Below, in pieces: positions 50,238 to 58,979 of a stretch of DNA of 64,000 bases. Position 1 is the stretch's first letter, and every line of letters begins with the position of its first letter. The DNA comes from Lentzea aerocolonigenes (GTDB taxonomy: Bacteria; Actinomycetota; Actinomycetes; Mycobacteriales; Pseudonocardiaceae). The DNA lies in assembly GCF_000974445.1 (NCBI RefSeq), contig NZ_BBOJ01000006.1, forward strand, positions 1 through 64,000, given 5' to 3'. Both the position numbers and the translations under genes were made by a program. The notes below the pieces were generated by a model, which was given only the letters and a program-made list of their open reading frames with translations, searched no databases and had not been told where the DNA came from.

Positions 50238-53006
50238 ATGTTACGCGGAATGCGCCTTCGAAGAACTCGCTCGCCCAGGAGGAAGCAGGCTGCCTTGGTG
50301 GCCGCGCTCCTCGTTGCCAGCGGCGCGTCGTTCGCTGCCACACCCGTCGCGACCGCGGCTCCTGGTGACATCATCCGCAGCTTTACCGCAGAGATTCCAG
50401 CGTGCTCCGTCGGTGTCGGCATCGCATTCAACGGAACCGAGCTGCTCGTCTCCTGCGCGAACTCCAACATCCTGTCGGGCGTCAACACTACTGACGGACG
50501 CCCGACCCGCAGCTACACCGTGACAGGCCTCGGGGGTATCGGCGCAATCGCGTTCGACCGAGCCGGCGACCAGGTGTGGGCCTGCGATGCGGCCAGTGAA
50601 GACGTGTACACCGTCGATCTCGCCACCGGCAGTTCGCAGCGTCGCTTCGAATCCGATGGTTGTTTCGACGGTCTGGCGTACGACGCGACGGACGGCACAT
50701 TGTGGGCAGGTGGTGACGTGTCGTCCACGATCACCCACTTCAGTCAGGCCGGCACGGTACTGGGCACGATCAACGTGGGCGGCAGGCTGAACGGATGCGG
50801 GAAGTCGGGGCTTGCGGCAGGACAGTCAGAGCTGTTCGTCGCCAACAACGGCTGCTCCGAGGTCTTCCGGATGAGCAAGGACGGCGCAGACCTCACCAGA
50901 ATCGGAACCTATCCAGCCCGCATCGAAGATCTCGAATGCGATGACGTCACGTTCCCCGGGACCAGCGTGATCTGGACCAAGGACGCGTACGACGGCGTGC
51001 TCAACGCCTTCGACGTGGGCTCCGTGAACTGCGGTATCAACGCATACCGCGACTCCGACGCGGACGGAATCTCCGACGACTGGGAGTCGCATCCGATCGA
51101 TACAAATGGTGACGGCACTGCCGACCTTGATCTCCCGGCGATGGGGGCGAATCCGCTTCACAAGGACTTCTTCGTCGAAATCGACTGGTTGACCAAGGAG
51201 CCGCGTCGTATCGGTCCGATCTCCCTCGGCGGTGGCTACAACCACCAACCGTCCACGACAGCGGTCAACCAGGTGGTCAGCGCATTCAGGAACTGGCCAG
51301 TGCCAAACCCTGATGGCCAGCAGGGCATCAACCTGCACATGGACGGCGGACCGGACACGATCATGAATCCGGTGACCAGCGAGAAGTGGTCAAGCCGAAG
51401 CCGGGCAAACGGAATCGGCAACGCGACACCACCCTCCGAGTGGACCGACTGGCAGCCCTTGGACGCACTACGAACCCAGAACGTCGACACAGCGCGACGC
51501 GGCATCTTCCACTACGTCTTGTACGTCGACGACCTTGGCTGCTCCCCCAGCGGCTGCACGACCGGCATCAGCAGAGGGATCCCAGGCCACGATCTCCTGA
51601 TCGCACGCGGCAAGATCGACACGGACACACAAGAGGGCGTGACGCTGGCCCACGAACTCGGTCACAACCTCGGCCTCGGACACGGTGGTCGTGAACGGCG
51701 TGACGACCCCGGCAGTCGTTACGTGAACGAGAAGGCCAACTACCTCTCGATCATGAACTACTTCTACTCGAACACCGGGCTGCAGACCAACGCAGGTACA
51801 GGGGCGATCATCACCTACTCCAGCAGGGAACTCGACCCGCTGCACCGGGACGCCCTCGAGGAGGCGGGCGGTCTCACCCCCGATCCGTTCGGGCATTTCC
51901 GGGTCAAGTACCGCTGTCCCAACAACTCCAAGCGTGACGGCGACAGCTGGACCGCCATCGACTGGAACTGCGACGGCACAGTGCAGGACGGGTCCAAGAA
52001 TCCGAACATCCAGAACCCCGCGGACGTCGCAGAGTGGAAGGCAGATCCTCTGCGTTCGTTGGGATCAGAGGACTTCAATCACCTCTACTTCTGGGGCACC
52101 GGCGCCACCTGGGACGCCCGCAATGTCGCCGTCGTGGACTTCAACCAGCCGGGAACCGCGGAACCGACCGTCGAGAAGGCCAAGGCCGACAACGTGTGGT
52201 GGCCCGACCTGGCACTCGTCTCCACGACCAATGTGGACCTGATCGCTTATCCGAACACCGGCATCGTGGACATACCTCTGAGCTTCACCAACCAGGGAGG
52301 ATCTCCCCTGACGGTGCGCCCTCAACTCACAGCCGACCCACGCTTCACGACAGCGGCTTCGGGTGACGTCACGATCGAAAGCGCTGCAAGCAAAGAGGTT
52401 CGCCTTCGCTTCGACACCAACGGCGTCAGCGCACCGGGCACCTATGCCGCCACCCTAGAGCTCGGACACAACGACGCCGGAGTGCTCGGCTCGACGCGAG
52501 TCGCCGTGAAGATCCCGACGCCTGGCGACATCGGTGCGTCGGGCTGTGCGCAAGCACGGGAAGCGCGCAACGCCGCCGACCTCCGGCCTTACCAGGCGCC
52601 GGCATTGGACGCTTACCTGGCGACCTGCCAGCAGGCATCGGTCACGATCGACATCAAGCCAGGTGACAACCAGAACGTGATCAACACCAAGAGCATGGGC
52701 AAGGTGCCTGTCGCGATACTTGGAACCGCAGCGTTCAACCCGCTCAAGACGGTGAACCCGAAGTCGCTCACGTTCGGCCTGAACGGGACGGAACGCAGTC
52801 TCGCAACGTGCGACACCCGTCGCGGCGAGGACGTCAACCGCGATGGACACCTGGACATGGTCTGCCACTTCGAAACGAGACTCACCGGGTTGGGAACAAC
52901 ATCCACGCAGGCAACGATGCGTGGCCAGCTCACGAACGGCACCCAATTCAGCGCATCCGACAAGGTCCGAGTGATCAAGCCCAACGGGTCGTGCAAGTTC
53001 TCGTAG
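50238..53006 (+). CDS. Secreted metzincin-type metalloprotease with propeller-like N-terminus
   Basis: The 922-residue protein has an Arg-rich signal peptide (about 1-41: RRKQAALVAALLVASGASFA with Ala-Ala cleavage sites). Residues about 45-265 look like a beta-propeller (repeats such as GIGAIAFDRAGDQVWACD and VYTVDLATGS). DSDADGISDDWE near 272 is a calcium-binding thrombospondin-3/EF-hand-like loop. The catalytic domain has HELGHNLGLGH at 472-482, the metzincin zinc site, and a Met-turn-like YLSIMNYFYS near 503. The C-terminal 250 residues form beta-sandwich-like modules (VDIPLSFTNQGGSPLTV; VTIDIKPGDNQNVI). It is probably exported and degrades extracellular protein. GAAAGG lies eight bases before ATG 50238. 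Confidence 0.85.
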   Translation: MLRGMRLRRTRSPRRKQAALVAALLVASGASFAATPVATAAPGDIIRSFTAEIPACSVGVGIAFNGTELLVSCANSNILSGVNTTDGRPTRSYTVTGLGGIGAIAFDRAGDQVWACDAASEDVYTVDLATGSSQRRFESDGCFDGLAYDATDGTLWAGGDVSSTITHFSQAGTVLGTINVGGRLNGCGKSGLAAGQSELFVANNGCSEVFRMSKDGADLTRIGTYPARIEDLECDDVTFPGTSVIWTKDAYDGVLNAFDVGSVNCGINAYRDSDADGISDDWESHPIDTNGDGTADLDLPAMGANPLHKDFFVEIDWLTKEPRRIGPISLGGGYNHQPSTTAVNQVVSAFRNWPVPNPDGQQGINLHMDGGPDTIMNPVTSEKWSSRSRANGIGNATPPSEWTDWQPLDALRTQNVDTARRGIFHYVLYVDDLGCSPSGCTTGISRGIPGHDLLIARGKIDTDTQEGVTLAHELGHNLGLGHGGRERRDDPGSRYVNEKANYLSIMNYFYSNTGLQTNAGTGAIITYSSRELDPLHRDALEEAGGLTPDPFGHFRVKYRCPNNSKRDGDSWTAIDWNCDGTVQDGSKNPNIQNPADVAEWKADPLRSLGSEDFNHLYFWGTGATWDARNVAVVDFNQPGTAEPTVEKAKADNVWWPDLALVSTTNVDLIAYPNTGIVDIPLSFTNQGGSPLTVRPQLTADPRFTTAASGDVTIESAASKEVRLRFDTNGVSAPGTYAATLELGHNDAGVLGSTRVAVKIPTPGDIGASGCAQAREARNAADLRPYQAPALDAYLATCQQASVTIDIKPGDNQNVINTKSMGKVPVAILGTAAFNPLKTVNPKSLTFGLNGTERSLATCDTRRGEDVNRDGHLDMVCHFETRLTGLGTTSTQATMRGQLTNGTQFSASDKVRVIKPNGSCKFS

Positions 53007-53067
53007 CAAATGAAGAACGGCCGGCTCCGGCCGGTGCAACAGCCGCATAGATCGTCTGGGCCAAGTA

Positions 53068-53107
53068 GACGGTTCGTCAGCTCGCGACCGCGAGCTGACG
53101 AACCGTC
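53068..53107. terminator. Strong bidirectional hairpin terminator
   Basis: A perfect 18-base stem (arms 53068-53085 and 53090-53107, with GTCAGCTCGC in the left arm) closes a four-base loop between the convergent metalloprotease and cysteine desulfurase genes. A shorter C/G hairpin at 53018-53033 precedes it. Confidence 0.85.
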
Positions 53108-53206
53108 CGTGGACGAGTCCCGCCTGCTGCTCGCCGACGCGCAGACGTCGGGAGTCTCGCGACGGTGATCGCGCGGCGCTCGCCGCCACGTTCCTCCCGC
53201 TCGAGT

Positions 53207-54370
53207 TCAAGACGTTGGGCAGGCACTCGCGGCTTCAACGATGTGGTGGGCGGCCTGGTCGATCTGCTCGGTGGTGCTCCAGCGGCCCAGCGACAACCGC
53301 AACGCCCCCAAGCCGCGGTCTGCGGGCATGCCCATGGCGGTGAGCACGGGTGAGGGCTGGTGGTTGCCGCTGTGGCAGGCTGAACCGGTGGACGCGGCGA
53401 TTGCCGTTGTGGCGTCGAGTAGTTCGTGTCCGGCGATGCCGTCGATGCTGATGTTGAGGGTGTTGGGCAGCCGGGCCGTGTCAGGGCCGTTGAGGTGTAC
53501 TCGGCCGGGCAGTTCGGCGGCAAGGCGATGATGCAGGCGGTCGCGCAGCTCGCGGATGCGGTCATGGCAACCCGAGGCGAGGTCTTTCGCAGCGAGTTCG
53601 GCGGCGGTGCCGAGGGCGACGGCGAGGGCGACGTTCTCGGTGCCCGCGCGCAGGCCGTGCTCCTGGCCGCCGCCGTACACCAACGGCTCCAGAGGTACAC
53701 CGGGCCAGATGCACAGGGCGCCGATTCCCTTGGGTGCGTACATCTTGTGCCCCACCACCGTCACGAGATCAAGCTCGGTCGCGTCGAACTGGATCTTGCC
53801 GATCGCCTGGGCGGCATCGGTGTGGAACACCACGCCGTACTCGCGGGCGATGCGGGCCAGTTCGTCGATCGGTTGCAGGGCACCGGTTTCGTTGTTCGCC
53901 GCCATGACGGACACGAGGACGGTGCGCGGGTTGATCGCCGCGGCGAGATCGGCAGGGTCGACCAGGCCGTTGCCGTCGACGGGCAGGAACGTCACCTCCG
54001 CGTTGTGCCAGCGGCGCAGCGCCTCGCACGCCTGGAGCACGGCGGGATGCTCGGTGGGTTGGGTGATCACGTGCGGCCGGACCACGCCGGAGGCCAGCAC
54101 GGCGCCACGGATGGCGAGGTTGTCGGCCTCGGAGCCGGATCCGGTGAACACGATCCGCTCAGCTGACGTGCCGAGAAGTGCTGCCACCTGATCACGGGCG
54201 TGGTCCAGCGCGATTCGGGACTCGCGGCCGTAGTGGTGTGTGCTGGACGGGTTGCCGAACTCCGCGGTCAGGTACGGCAGCATCGACTCGGCCACCGCGG
54301 GATCGATCGGTGTGGTGGCGTTGTAGTCGAGGTAGATCGGTCCGTCGAGGAGTCCACGTGGGACGGTCAC
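53207..54370 (-). CDS. Cysteine desulfurase (NifS/IscS-type aminotransferase class V)
   Basis: The 387-residue PLP enzyme removes sulfur from cysteine as a persulfide. It starts IYLDYNATTPIDPAV, has FGNPSSTHHYGR, SGSEADNLAIRGA, ANNETGALQPI and the PLP lysine K209 in VVGHKMYAPKGIGAL. The catalytic cysteine is C332 in STGSACHSGNHQPSPVL, in the short-loop (NifS/IscS) arrangement. GTG 54370 overlaps the stop of the MFS gene by four bases, which fixes the start. It is the last gene of the sulfur operon. Its place beside rhodanese proteins suggests persulfide supply or disposal rather than housekeeping Fe-S assembly. Confidence 0.92.
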   Translation of the reverse strand: MTVPRGLLDGPIYLDYNATTPIDPAVAESMLPYLTAEFGNPSSTHHYGRESRIALDHARDQVAALLGTSAERIVFTGSGSEADNLAIRGAVLASGVVRPHVITQPTEHPAVLQACEALRRWHNAEVTFLPVDGNGLVDPADLAAAINPRTVLVSVMAANNETGALQPIDELARIAREYGVVFHTDAAQAIGKIQFDATELDLVTVVGHKMYAPKGIGALCIWPGVPLEPLVYGGGQEHGLRAGTENVALAVALGTAAELAAKDLASGCHDRIRELRDRLHHRLAAELPGRVHLNGPDTARLPNTLNISIDGIAGHELLDATTAIAASTGSACHSGNHQPSPVLTAMGMPADRGLGALRLSLGRWSTTEQIDQAAHHIVEAASACPTS

Positions 54371-55605
54371 GCGCTGACCTTCCTGTTGGAGTGGGTTTCG
54401 TACATGCGCACGGCGACCACGATTCCGGACAGCGCTGTGAGTGCGGCGACCACCCACACCGCGGCGCGCAGGCCCCAGAGGTCGGCGACGATGCCGCCGA
54501 GCAGAGCGCCCACCGCAAAGCCACCGTCGCGCCAGAGCCGGTAGACACCAACCGCTCGCGCACGCCACGCTGGGTGCGCAACGTCGCCGATCGTCGCCAG
54601 CAGGGTCGGGTAGACCATCGCGGTGCCTGCGCCCAGCAGCACGGCCGCCACCAGCCACACCGCGAAGGTGTCGGCGACCGCGACGAGCGCGAGCGCGGCA
54701 GCTTGGATGAGCATGCCAGCGGTGATCAGGTGTTTGCGGCCCCACCGGTCTGACAGCGGGCCGGTGACCAGTTGCCCCAGGCCCCACACGGCCGGGTAGA
54801 CGGCGGCCAGGACACCGATCTTGGCGACCGAGAGGCCGGCGGTGGCGAACAGGATCGGGAACAGGCCCCACGCCAGACCGTCGTTGAGGTTGTTCACCAT
54901 CCCAGCCTGGCTCGCCGCCGACAACGCGGGCTCCCGCAGGCTCGTGCGGGTGAAGATCTCGCGGTCACTCGGCATGCCCTCAGCGGCAGCGGGGTGCTGT
55001 GTCGCTTCAAGCCGAGCATGTTCTCGGGTCTCCCGCACGGCGAACACGGTCAGACCGATCCCAAGGACCACATAGGACAGCCCGAGCAGGAACGGTGCCG
55101 GGCGCAGCCCGTAGCGGGCAGCGAGGTAGCCAGTGGCGAGCGCGGTGACCGCGACGGCGATGTAGCCGGCGGCCTCGTTGAGGCCCATCGCAAGGCCGCG
55201 GCGCGACGGCCCGGCCAGGTCGATCTTCATGATCACGGTGGTGGACCAGGTCAGGCCCTGGTTGACGCCGAGCAGCACGTTCGCCGCAACCACCCATCCC
55301 CACGACGGCGCCCAGATCAGCATCAGCGGCACGGGGATCGCGGCCAGCCAGCCGGCCAGCAGCACCGGGCGGCGGCCGAAGCGGTCGGACCAGGTGCCCG
55401 CGAAGTAGTTGGTGGCGGCCTTGGTCAGGCCGAAGGCGACCACGTAGGTGAGCACGAACGTGTAGCCGGTCAGGCCGAACTCGTCCTTGGCCAGCAGTGG
55501 CAGCACCGCGCGTTCCTGGCCGAGTACACCGCCGACCAGTGCGTTGACCGCGACGAGCAGGCTGAACTGGGCGAGGTTGGCGCGCAGGCCGAGCTGCAGG
55601 CTCAC
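54367..55605 (-). CDS. MFS transporter of the sulfur operon
   Basis: The 412-residue protein has about twelve membrane helices and MFS signatures: AGTWSDRFGRRPVLLAG in the loop between helices 2 and 3, and GPLSDRWGRKHLITAG in the equivalent loop of the second half. It begins at GTG 55605, overlapping the upstream stop by four bases. The transported substrate is unknown. Co-translation with a persulfide-processing enzyme and a cysteine desulfurase suggests export or uptake of a sulfur compound. Confidence 0.88.
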   Translation of the reverse strand: MSLQLGLRANLAQFSLLVAVNALVGGVLGQERAVLPLLAKDEFGLTGYTFVLTYVVAFGLTKAATNYFAGTWSDRFGRRPVLLAGWLAAIPVPLMLIWAPSWGWVVAANVLLGVNQGLTWSTTVIMKIDLAGPSRRGLAMGLNEAAGYIAVAVTALATGYLAARYGLRPAPFLLGLSYVVLGIGLTVFAVRETREHARLEATQHPAAAEGMPSDREIFTRTSLREPALSAASQAGMVNNLNDGLAWGLFPILFATAGLSVAKIGVLAAVYPAVWGLGQLVTGPLSDRWGRKHLITAGMLIQAAALALVAVADTFAVWLVAAVLLGAGTAMVYPTLLATIGDVAHPAWRARAVGVYRLWRDGGFAVGALLGGIVADLWGLRAAVWVVAALTALSGIVVAVRMYETHSNRKVSA

Positions 55606-56954
55606 CTGCCGCTCTCCAGGCGTCCGCCGGTCGCGTCGGCCCAATCCTGAGGTCCGCCGGTGAGCACGGCGACGTCGCGGTGTCCCGCCTGTTCGAGGAG
55701 GCTGGCCGCGCCCATGGCCCGTTCGCCGTGTCCGCACATCACGATCAGCGGTTCCTGCGGCACCTCGTCAACGCGGTTGGGCAGGTCGCCGAGCTCGACG
55801 TGCTGCGCGCCCGGCAGGTGACCGGAGGCGAACTCGGGTTCCTGCCGGATGTCCAGCACCGGTCCGCTCACCTGGTCTGGGCCCACCAATCTGGTTGTGG
55901 CGGTGGGAAGTTCCGCGGCAGCCCATGCGTCCATTCCGCCGTTGAGCTCACCTGCCAGGCTGAGGTAGCCGATCTTGGCTGCCTGCCAGGCGATCTCCGC
56001 CGGGTCCTGGTCGGCGGCGCGCACCACGACCAGCGGCCGGTCGTGCGGCGCCAGCCAGCCAAGCCACGACGCGAACACCGGCCGCAGCGGAATCGACAGC
56101 GCACCAGGCACGTGCACGGCGGCGAACTCGTCGACCGGTCGCACGTCGATCAACCGGGCGCCGTCGGCCAGAAGCCGCTGCACCGAACCAACTTCCAGCG
56201 GTGGCAGCTCGGGCGTTCCTGTGAGAACGCCTTTGCGGTTGATCTCACCGAGGCGGCGGAAGTATGGCGGGTAGCTGCCGAGGGAACCGAGTAGCTCCTT
56301 CACGAAGGCGTCCTCGTCGGCCGCACGCAGCAACGGGTTCGTCGCCTTCTCCCTGCCGATCGTGCTCGTGCGGTCCGCACCAGGCGGGGCGGAGCAGAAG
56401 GATCCGGCGCCGTGAGTGGGCCAGACCGCCACGTCGTCGGGCAGCTCAGCGAGCCTGCGCAACGACGCGTACTGAGCGCGGGCGAGCTCCTCGGTTCGGT
56501 CGGGAGCCACGAGGTCCGTCCGTGCGGCAGCACCGACGATCAGCGAGCCACCGGTGAACACCCCGAGCGGACGGTCGCCGTCGAGCAGCAGGAACGACAG
56601 GTGCTCGTCGGTATGGCCCGGAGTCCCTAACGCCCGCAGACGTAAGCCGCCAAGGTCGACCTCGTCACCGTCACGCAGCCCGCTATGTGCGAACTCGCGG
56701 TGCCCGGCCGCGGAGGCGAGCACGCGGGTGTCCTCGGTCGCGGAGAGCTGGCGGGCGCCGGACAGGAAGTCCGCGTGCAGGTGGGTGTCAGCGGCGAACG
56801 CCACGCTCAGCCGACGTCGCTGCGCCGCGCGGCCGATCTCCCTCAGGTCGAGGCTCACGTCGACGACCAGCGCCCGGCCGTCGCCCAGATCGACCAGATA
56901 CGCGGAGTTCCCCAGCCCCTCGTCGACAAGCGAAAGCACCTCAGCCACGGTCAT
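55602..56954 (-). CDS. Metallo-beta-lactamase fold / double rhodanese protein (persulfide dioxygenase-like)
   Basis: The 450-residue protein joins an ETHE1-like metallo-beta-lactamase domain (about 1-240) to two rhodanese domains (about 250-350 and 360-448), the CstB/BlrB-like architecture. The metal motif reads THLHADF (57-63) where most members have THxHxDH, so one ligand is replaced by Phe; TPGHTDEH at 111-118 keeps the next His. The second rhodanese has its active Cys, C407 in IVMCGHGERA, whereas the first has Arg/Ala in VVVRAADQD instead. It probably oxidises or transfers persulfide sulfur. It is the first gene of the operon, divergent from the ArsR-rhodanese regulator. Confidence 0.88.
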   Translation of the reverse strand: MTVAEVLSLVDEGLGNSAYLVDLGDGRALVVDVSLDLREIGRAAQRRRLSVAFAADTHLHADFLSGARQLSATEDTRVLASAAGHREFAHSGLRDGDEVDLGGLRLRALGTPGHTDEHLSFLLLDGDRPLGVFTGGSLIVGAAARTDLVAPDRTEELARAQYASLRRLAELPDDVAVWPTHGAGSFCSAPPGADRTSTIGREKATNPLLRAADEDAFVKELLGSLGSYPPYFRRLGEINRKGVLTGTPELPPLEVGSVQRLLADGARLIDVRPVDEFAAVHVPGALSIPLRPVFASWLGWLAPHDRPLVVVRAADQDPAEIAWQAAKIGYLSLAGELNGGMDAWAAAELPTATTRLVGPDQVSGPVLDIRQEPEFASGHLPGAQHVELGDLPNRVDEVPQEPLIVMCGHGERAMGAASLLEQAGHRDVAVLTGGPQDWADATGGRLESGR

Positions 56955-56972
56955 CGTCTCCTTCCCACATCC

Positions 56973-56985
56973 AGTGTTCTACACT
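56973..56985. promoter_or_regulatory. Operator-like palindrome between divergent sulfur genes
   Basis: AGTGT-TCT-ACACT is a perfect inverted repeat lying 18 bases from one start codon and 23 from the other. It is a likely binding site of the ArsR-type regulator encoded at 57009, which could control both directions. Confidence 0.55.
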
Positions 56986-57008
56986 ATTCCAAGGATGATT
57001 GGAGAACC

Positions 57009-57662
57009 ATGGGCGACCGGGATGCCAAGAACGCGTTGTTCGACCAGTTCGCTCGGGTCGGCAAAGCCCTCGCGAGCGGCAAACGACTGGAGCTGCTCGA
57101 CCTGATCGCTCAGGGCGAGCGCACGGTCGACGCGCTCGCGAAGTCGGCGGAGCTGGGACTGACGACCGCGTCGGCGCATCTGCAGACGCTCAAGCAGGCC
57201 AATCTCGTGGTCACTCGGCGCGAGGGCACGAAGATCTTCTATCGGCTCGCCGGATACGACGTCGCCGCGCTGTTCGCGCAGCTGCGCACCGTCGCGGACG
57301 ATCGGCTGCCAGACGTCCGCACCGCGCGTGAGGCCTACCTCGGCGACGACACGGAAGCAGTCAGCCGCGAGGAGCTCCTCGACCGTGTCCGGTCGGGACG
57401 CGCGACCGTGATCGACGTGCGCCCGGCCGAGGAGTACGCCGCCGGGCACATCCCCGGCGCTGTGTCCGTCCCGCTGGACGAGCTGGCGGACCGACTGGCC
57501 GAGCTCCCGGCCGACCAGGAGGTCGTGGCGTACTGCCGCGGTGCCTACTGCGTGCTCTCCCACGAGGCCGTCCGGCTGCTCACCGCGCAGGGACGAACTG
57601 CCCGGCGCCTTGCCGACGGCATGCTCGAGTGGCGTCTCGCCGAACTCCCCGTCGCGGTCTGA
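57009..57662 (+). CDS. ArsR-family regulator fused to a rhodanese domain
   Basis: The 217-residue protein has an N-terminal ArsR winged helix (about 10-95: FARVGKALASGKRLELLDLI, then GLTTASAHLQTLKQANLVV and TKIFYRLAG) and a C-terminal rhodanese domain (about 118-215) with VIDVRPAEEYAAGHIPGA and the active loop YCRGAYC, which holds C176 and C181. A second Cys within the loop could form a di- or polysulfide bridge, as in sulfide-sensing ArsR proteins. It probably senses persulfide and regulates both flanking operons. ATG 57009 has GGAGA just upstream. Confidence 0.92.
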   Translation: MGDRDAKNALFDQFARVGKALASGKRLELLDLIAQGERTVDALAKSAELGLTTASAHLQTLKQANLVVTRREGTKIFYRLAGYDVAALFAQLRTVADDRLPDVRTAREAYLGDDTEAVSREELLDRVRSGRATVIDVRPAEEYAAGHIPGAVSVPLDELADRLAELPADQEVVAYCRGAYCVLSHEAVRLLTAQGRTARRLADGMLEWRLAELPVAV

Positions 57663-57673
57663 CGCTCCGAGAA

Positions 57674-58885
57674 ATGGACACTCTGATCACTCGTCACCCC
57701 GCCCAGCGACGCATCCTGACGGTGCTCGTCGCAGCCCAGATCCTCAGCGGCGCCGGACTGGCCGCGGGCATCACCGTCGGCGCGCTGCTCGCCCAAGACA
57801 TGCTCGGAGCCACCAGCGCGGCAGGCTTACCCGCGGCCCTGTTCACCATCGGCTCTGCACTCGCCGCCCTTCTGTTTGCCCGCGTCTCCGGCCTGCACGG
57901 CAGACGCGCCGGTCTCGCCGGCGGTTACCTCACCGGCGCAGTGGGCGCGCTCGGAGTCGTCATCGCCGCCGCCACCGACAACGCCGTGCTGTTGTTCGTC
58001 GCATTGTTCGTCTACGGCGCAGGCAGCTCGACCAACCTGCAAGCCCGCTACGCCGGCGCTGATCTGGCTGCCCCACAAGGCCGCGGCCGTGCAGTGAGCA
58101 CGGTGCTCGTCGCCACCACGGCCGGCGCGGTGCTCGGCCCCAACCTCGTGACCCCGACCGGCGAGCTCGCCGCGAGCTGGAACGTCCCAGCGCTGGCGGG
58201 GCCGTTCATCCTCGCGGCGTTCGCCTACATCGCGGCCGCCATCGTGCTGTGGGTGATGCTGCGGCCCGACCCGCTCCTCACCGCCCGGTCGCTGCCCGCC
58301 GATCCCGTGGCGAGCGGCGACTCCAGCGGCAACACGCGGCTGTTGCTGATCGGCGCGACCACCATGGTGATCATCCAGCCGGTGATGATCGCGATCATGA
58401 CCATGACCCCGGTCCACATGCGCCACCACGGCCACGACCTCGCCGCCACCGGCTTCGTCATCGCCGTCCACGTGGCCGGGATGTACCTGCCGTCGCCGAT
58501 CAGCGGGTGGCTCGTGGACCGGATCGGCAGGCTGCCCGTCGTCGCCGCCTCCGGCGTCACCCTACTCGCAGCGGGGCTGGTGGCCGGTTTCGCACCCGCC
58601 AACTCCACTGCGCTGCTCGCCCTCGCGCTCGGACTGCTCGGCCTGGGCTGGAACTTCGGACTGGTCAGCGGCAGCGCGCTGGTCACGGACACCGTTCCGC
58701 TCGAAACCCGCGCCACCGTGCAGGGCCGGATCGACACGGCCATCGCCGTATCCGGTGCCACCGGTGGCATGGCCTCCGGATTCGTCGTCGCGAGCAGCAG
58801 TTTTCCCACTCTTTCGTTCGCGGGAGGCATCATCGCGCTCGTTCTCGTGCCGCTGGTCGCCATCCGCCCGCGCCTCAAAGTCTGA
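57674..58885 (+). CDS. MFS transporter downstream of the ArsR-rhodanese gene
   Basis: The 403-residue protein has about twelve membrane helices and an MFS-type signature GWLVDRIGRLPVVAASG in the central loop, with RVSGLHGRRAGLAGG in the first half. It begins at ATG 57674, eleven bases after the regulator stop, so both are likely in one transcript. It differs in sequence from the MFS protein at 54367. The substrate is unknown; the context suggests a sulfur compound or a toxic thiol-reactive molecule. Confidence 0.85.
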   Translation: MDTLITRHPAQRRILTVLVAAQILSGAGLAAGITVGALLAQDMLGATSAAGLPAALFTIGSALAALLFARVSGLHGRRAGLAGGYLTGAVGALGVVIAAATDNAVLLFVALFVYGAGSSTNLQARYAGADLAAPQGRGRAVSTVLVATTAGAVLGPNLVTPTGELAASWNVPALAGPFILAAFAYIAAAIVLWVMLRPDPLLTARSLPADPVASGDSSGNTRLLLIGATTMVIIQPVMIAIMTMTPVHMRHHGHDLAATGFVIAVHVAGMYLPSPISGWLVDRIGRLPVVAASGVTLLAAGLVAGFAPANSTALLALALGLLGLGWNFGLVSGSALVTDTVPLETRATVQGRIDTAIAVSGATGGMASGFVVASSSFPTLSFAGGIIALVLVPLVAIRPRLKV

Positions 58886-58979
58886 CTTTCTGGGATCGAT
58901 CTGGCCCTGCGTGTCGAGTTCCGGTGGGGTTCGATCGTCTTCTACTCGACGAGACGGCCAACCCCACCGGAGGTGCGTG

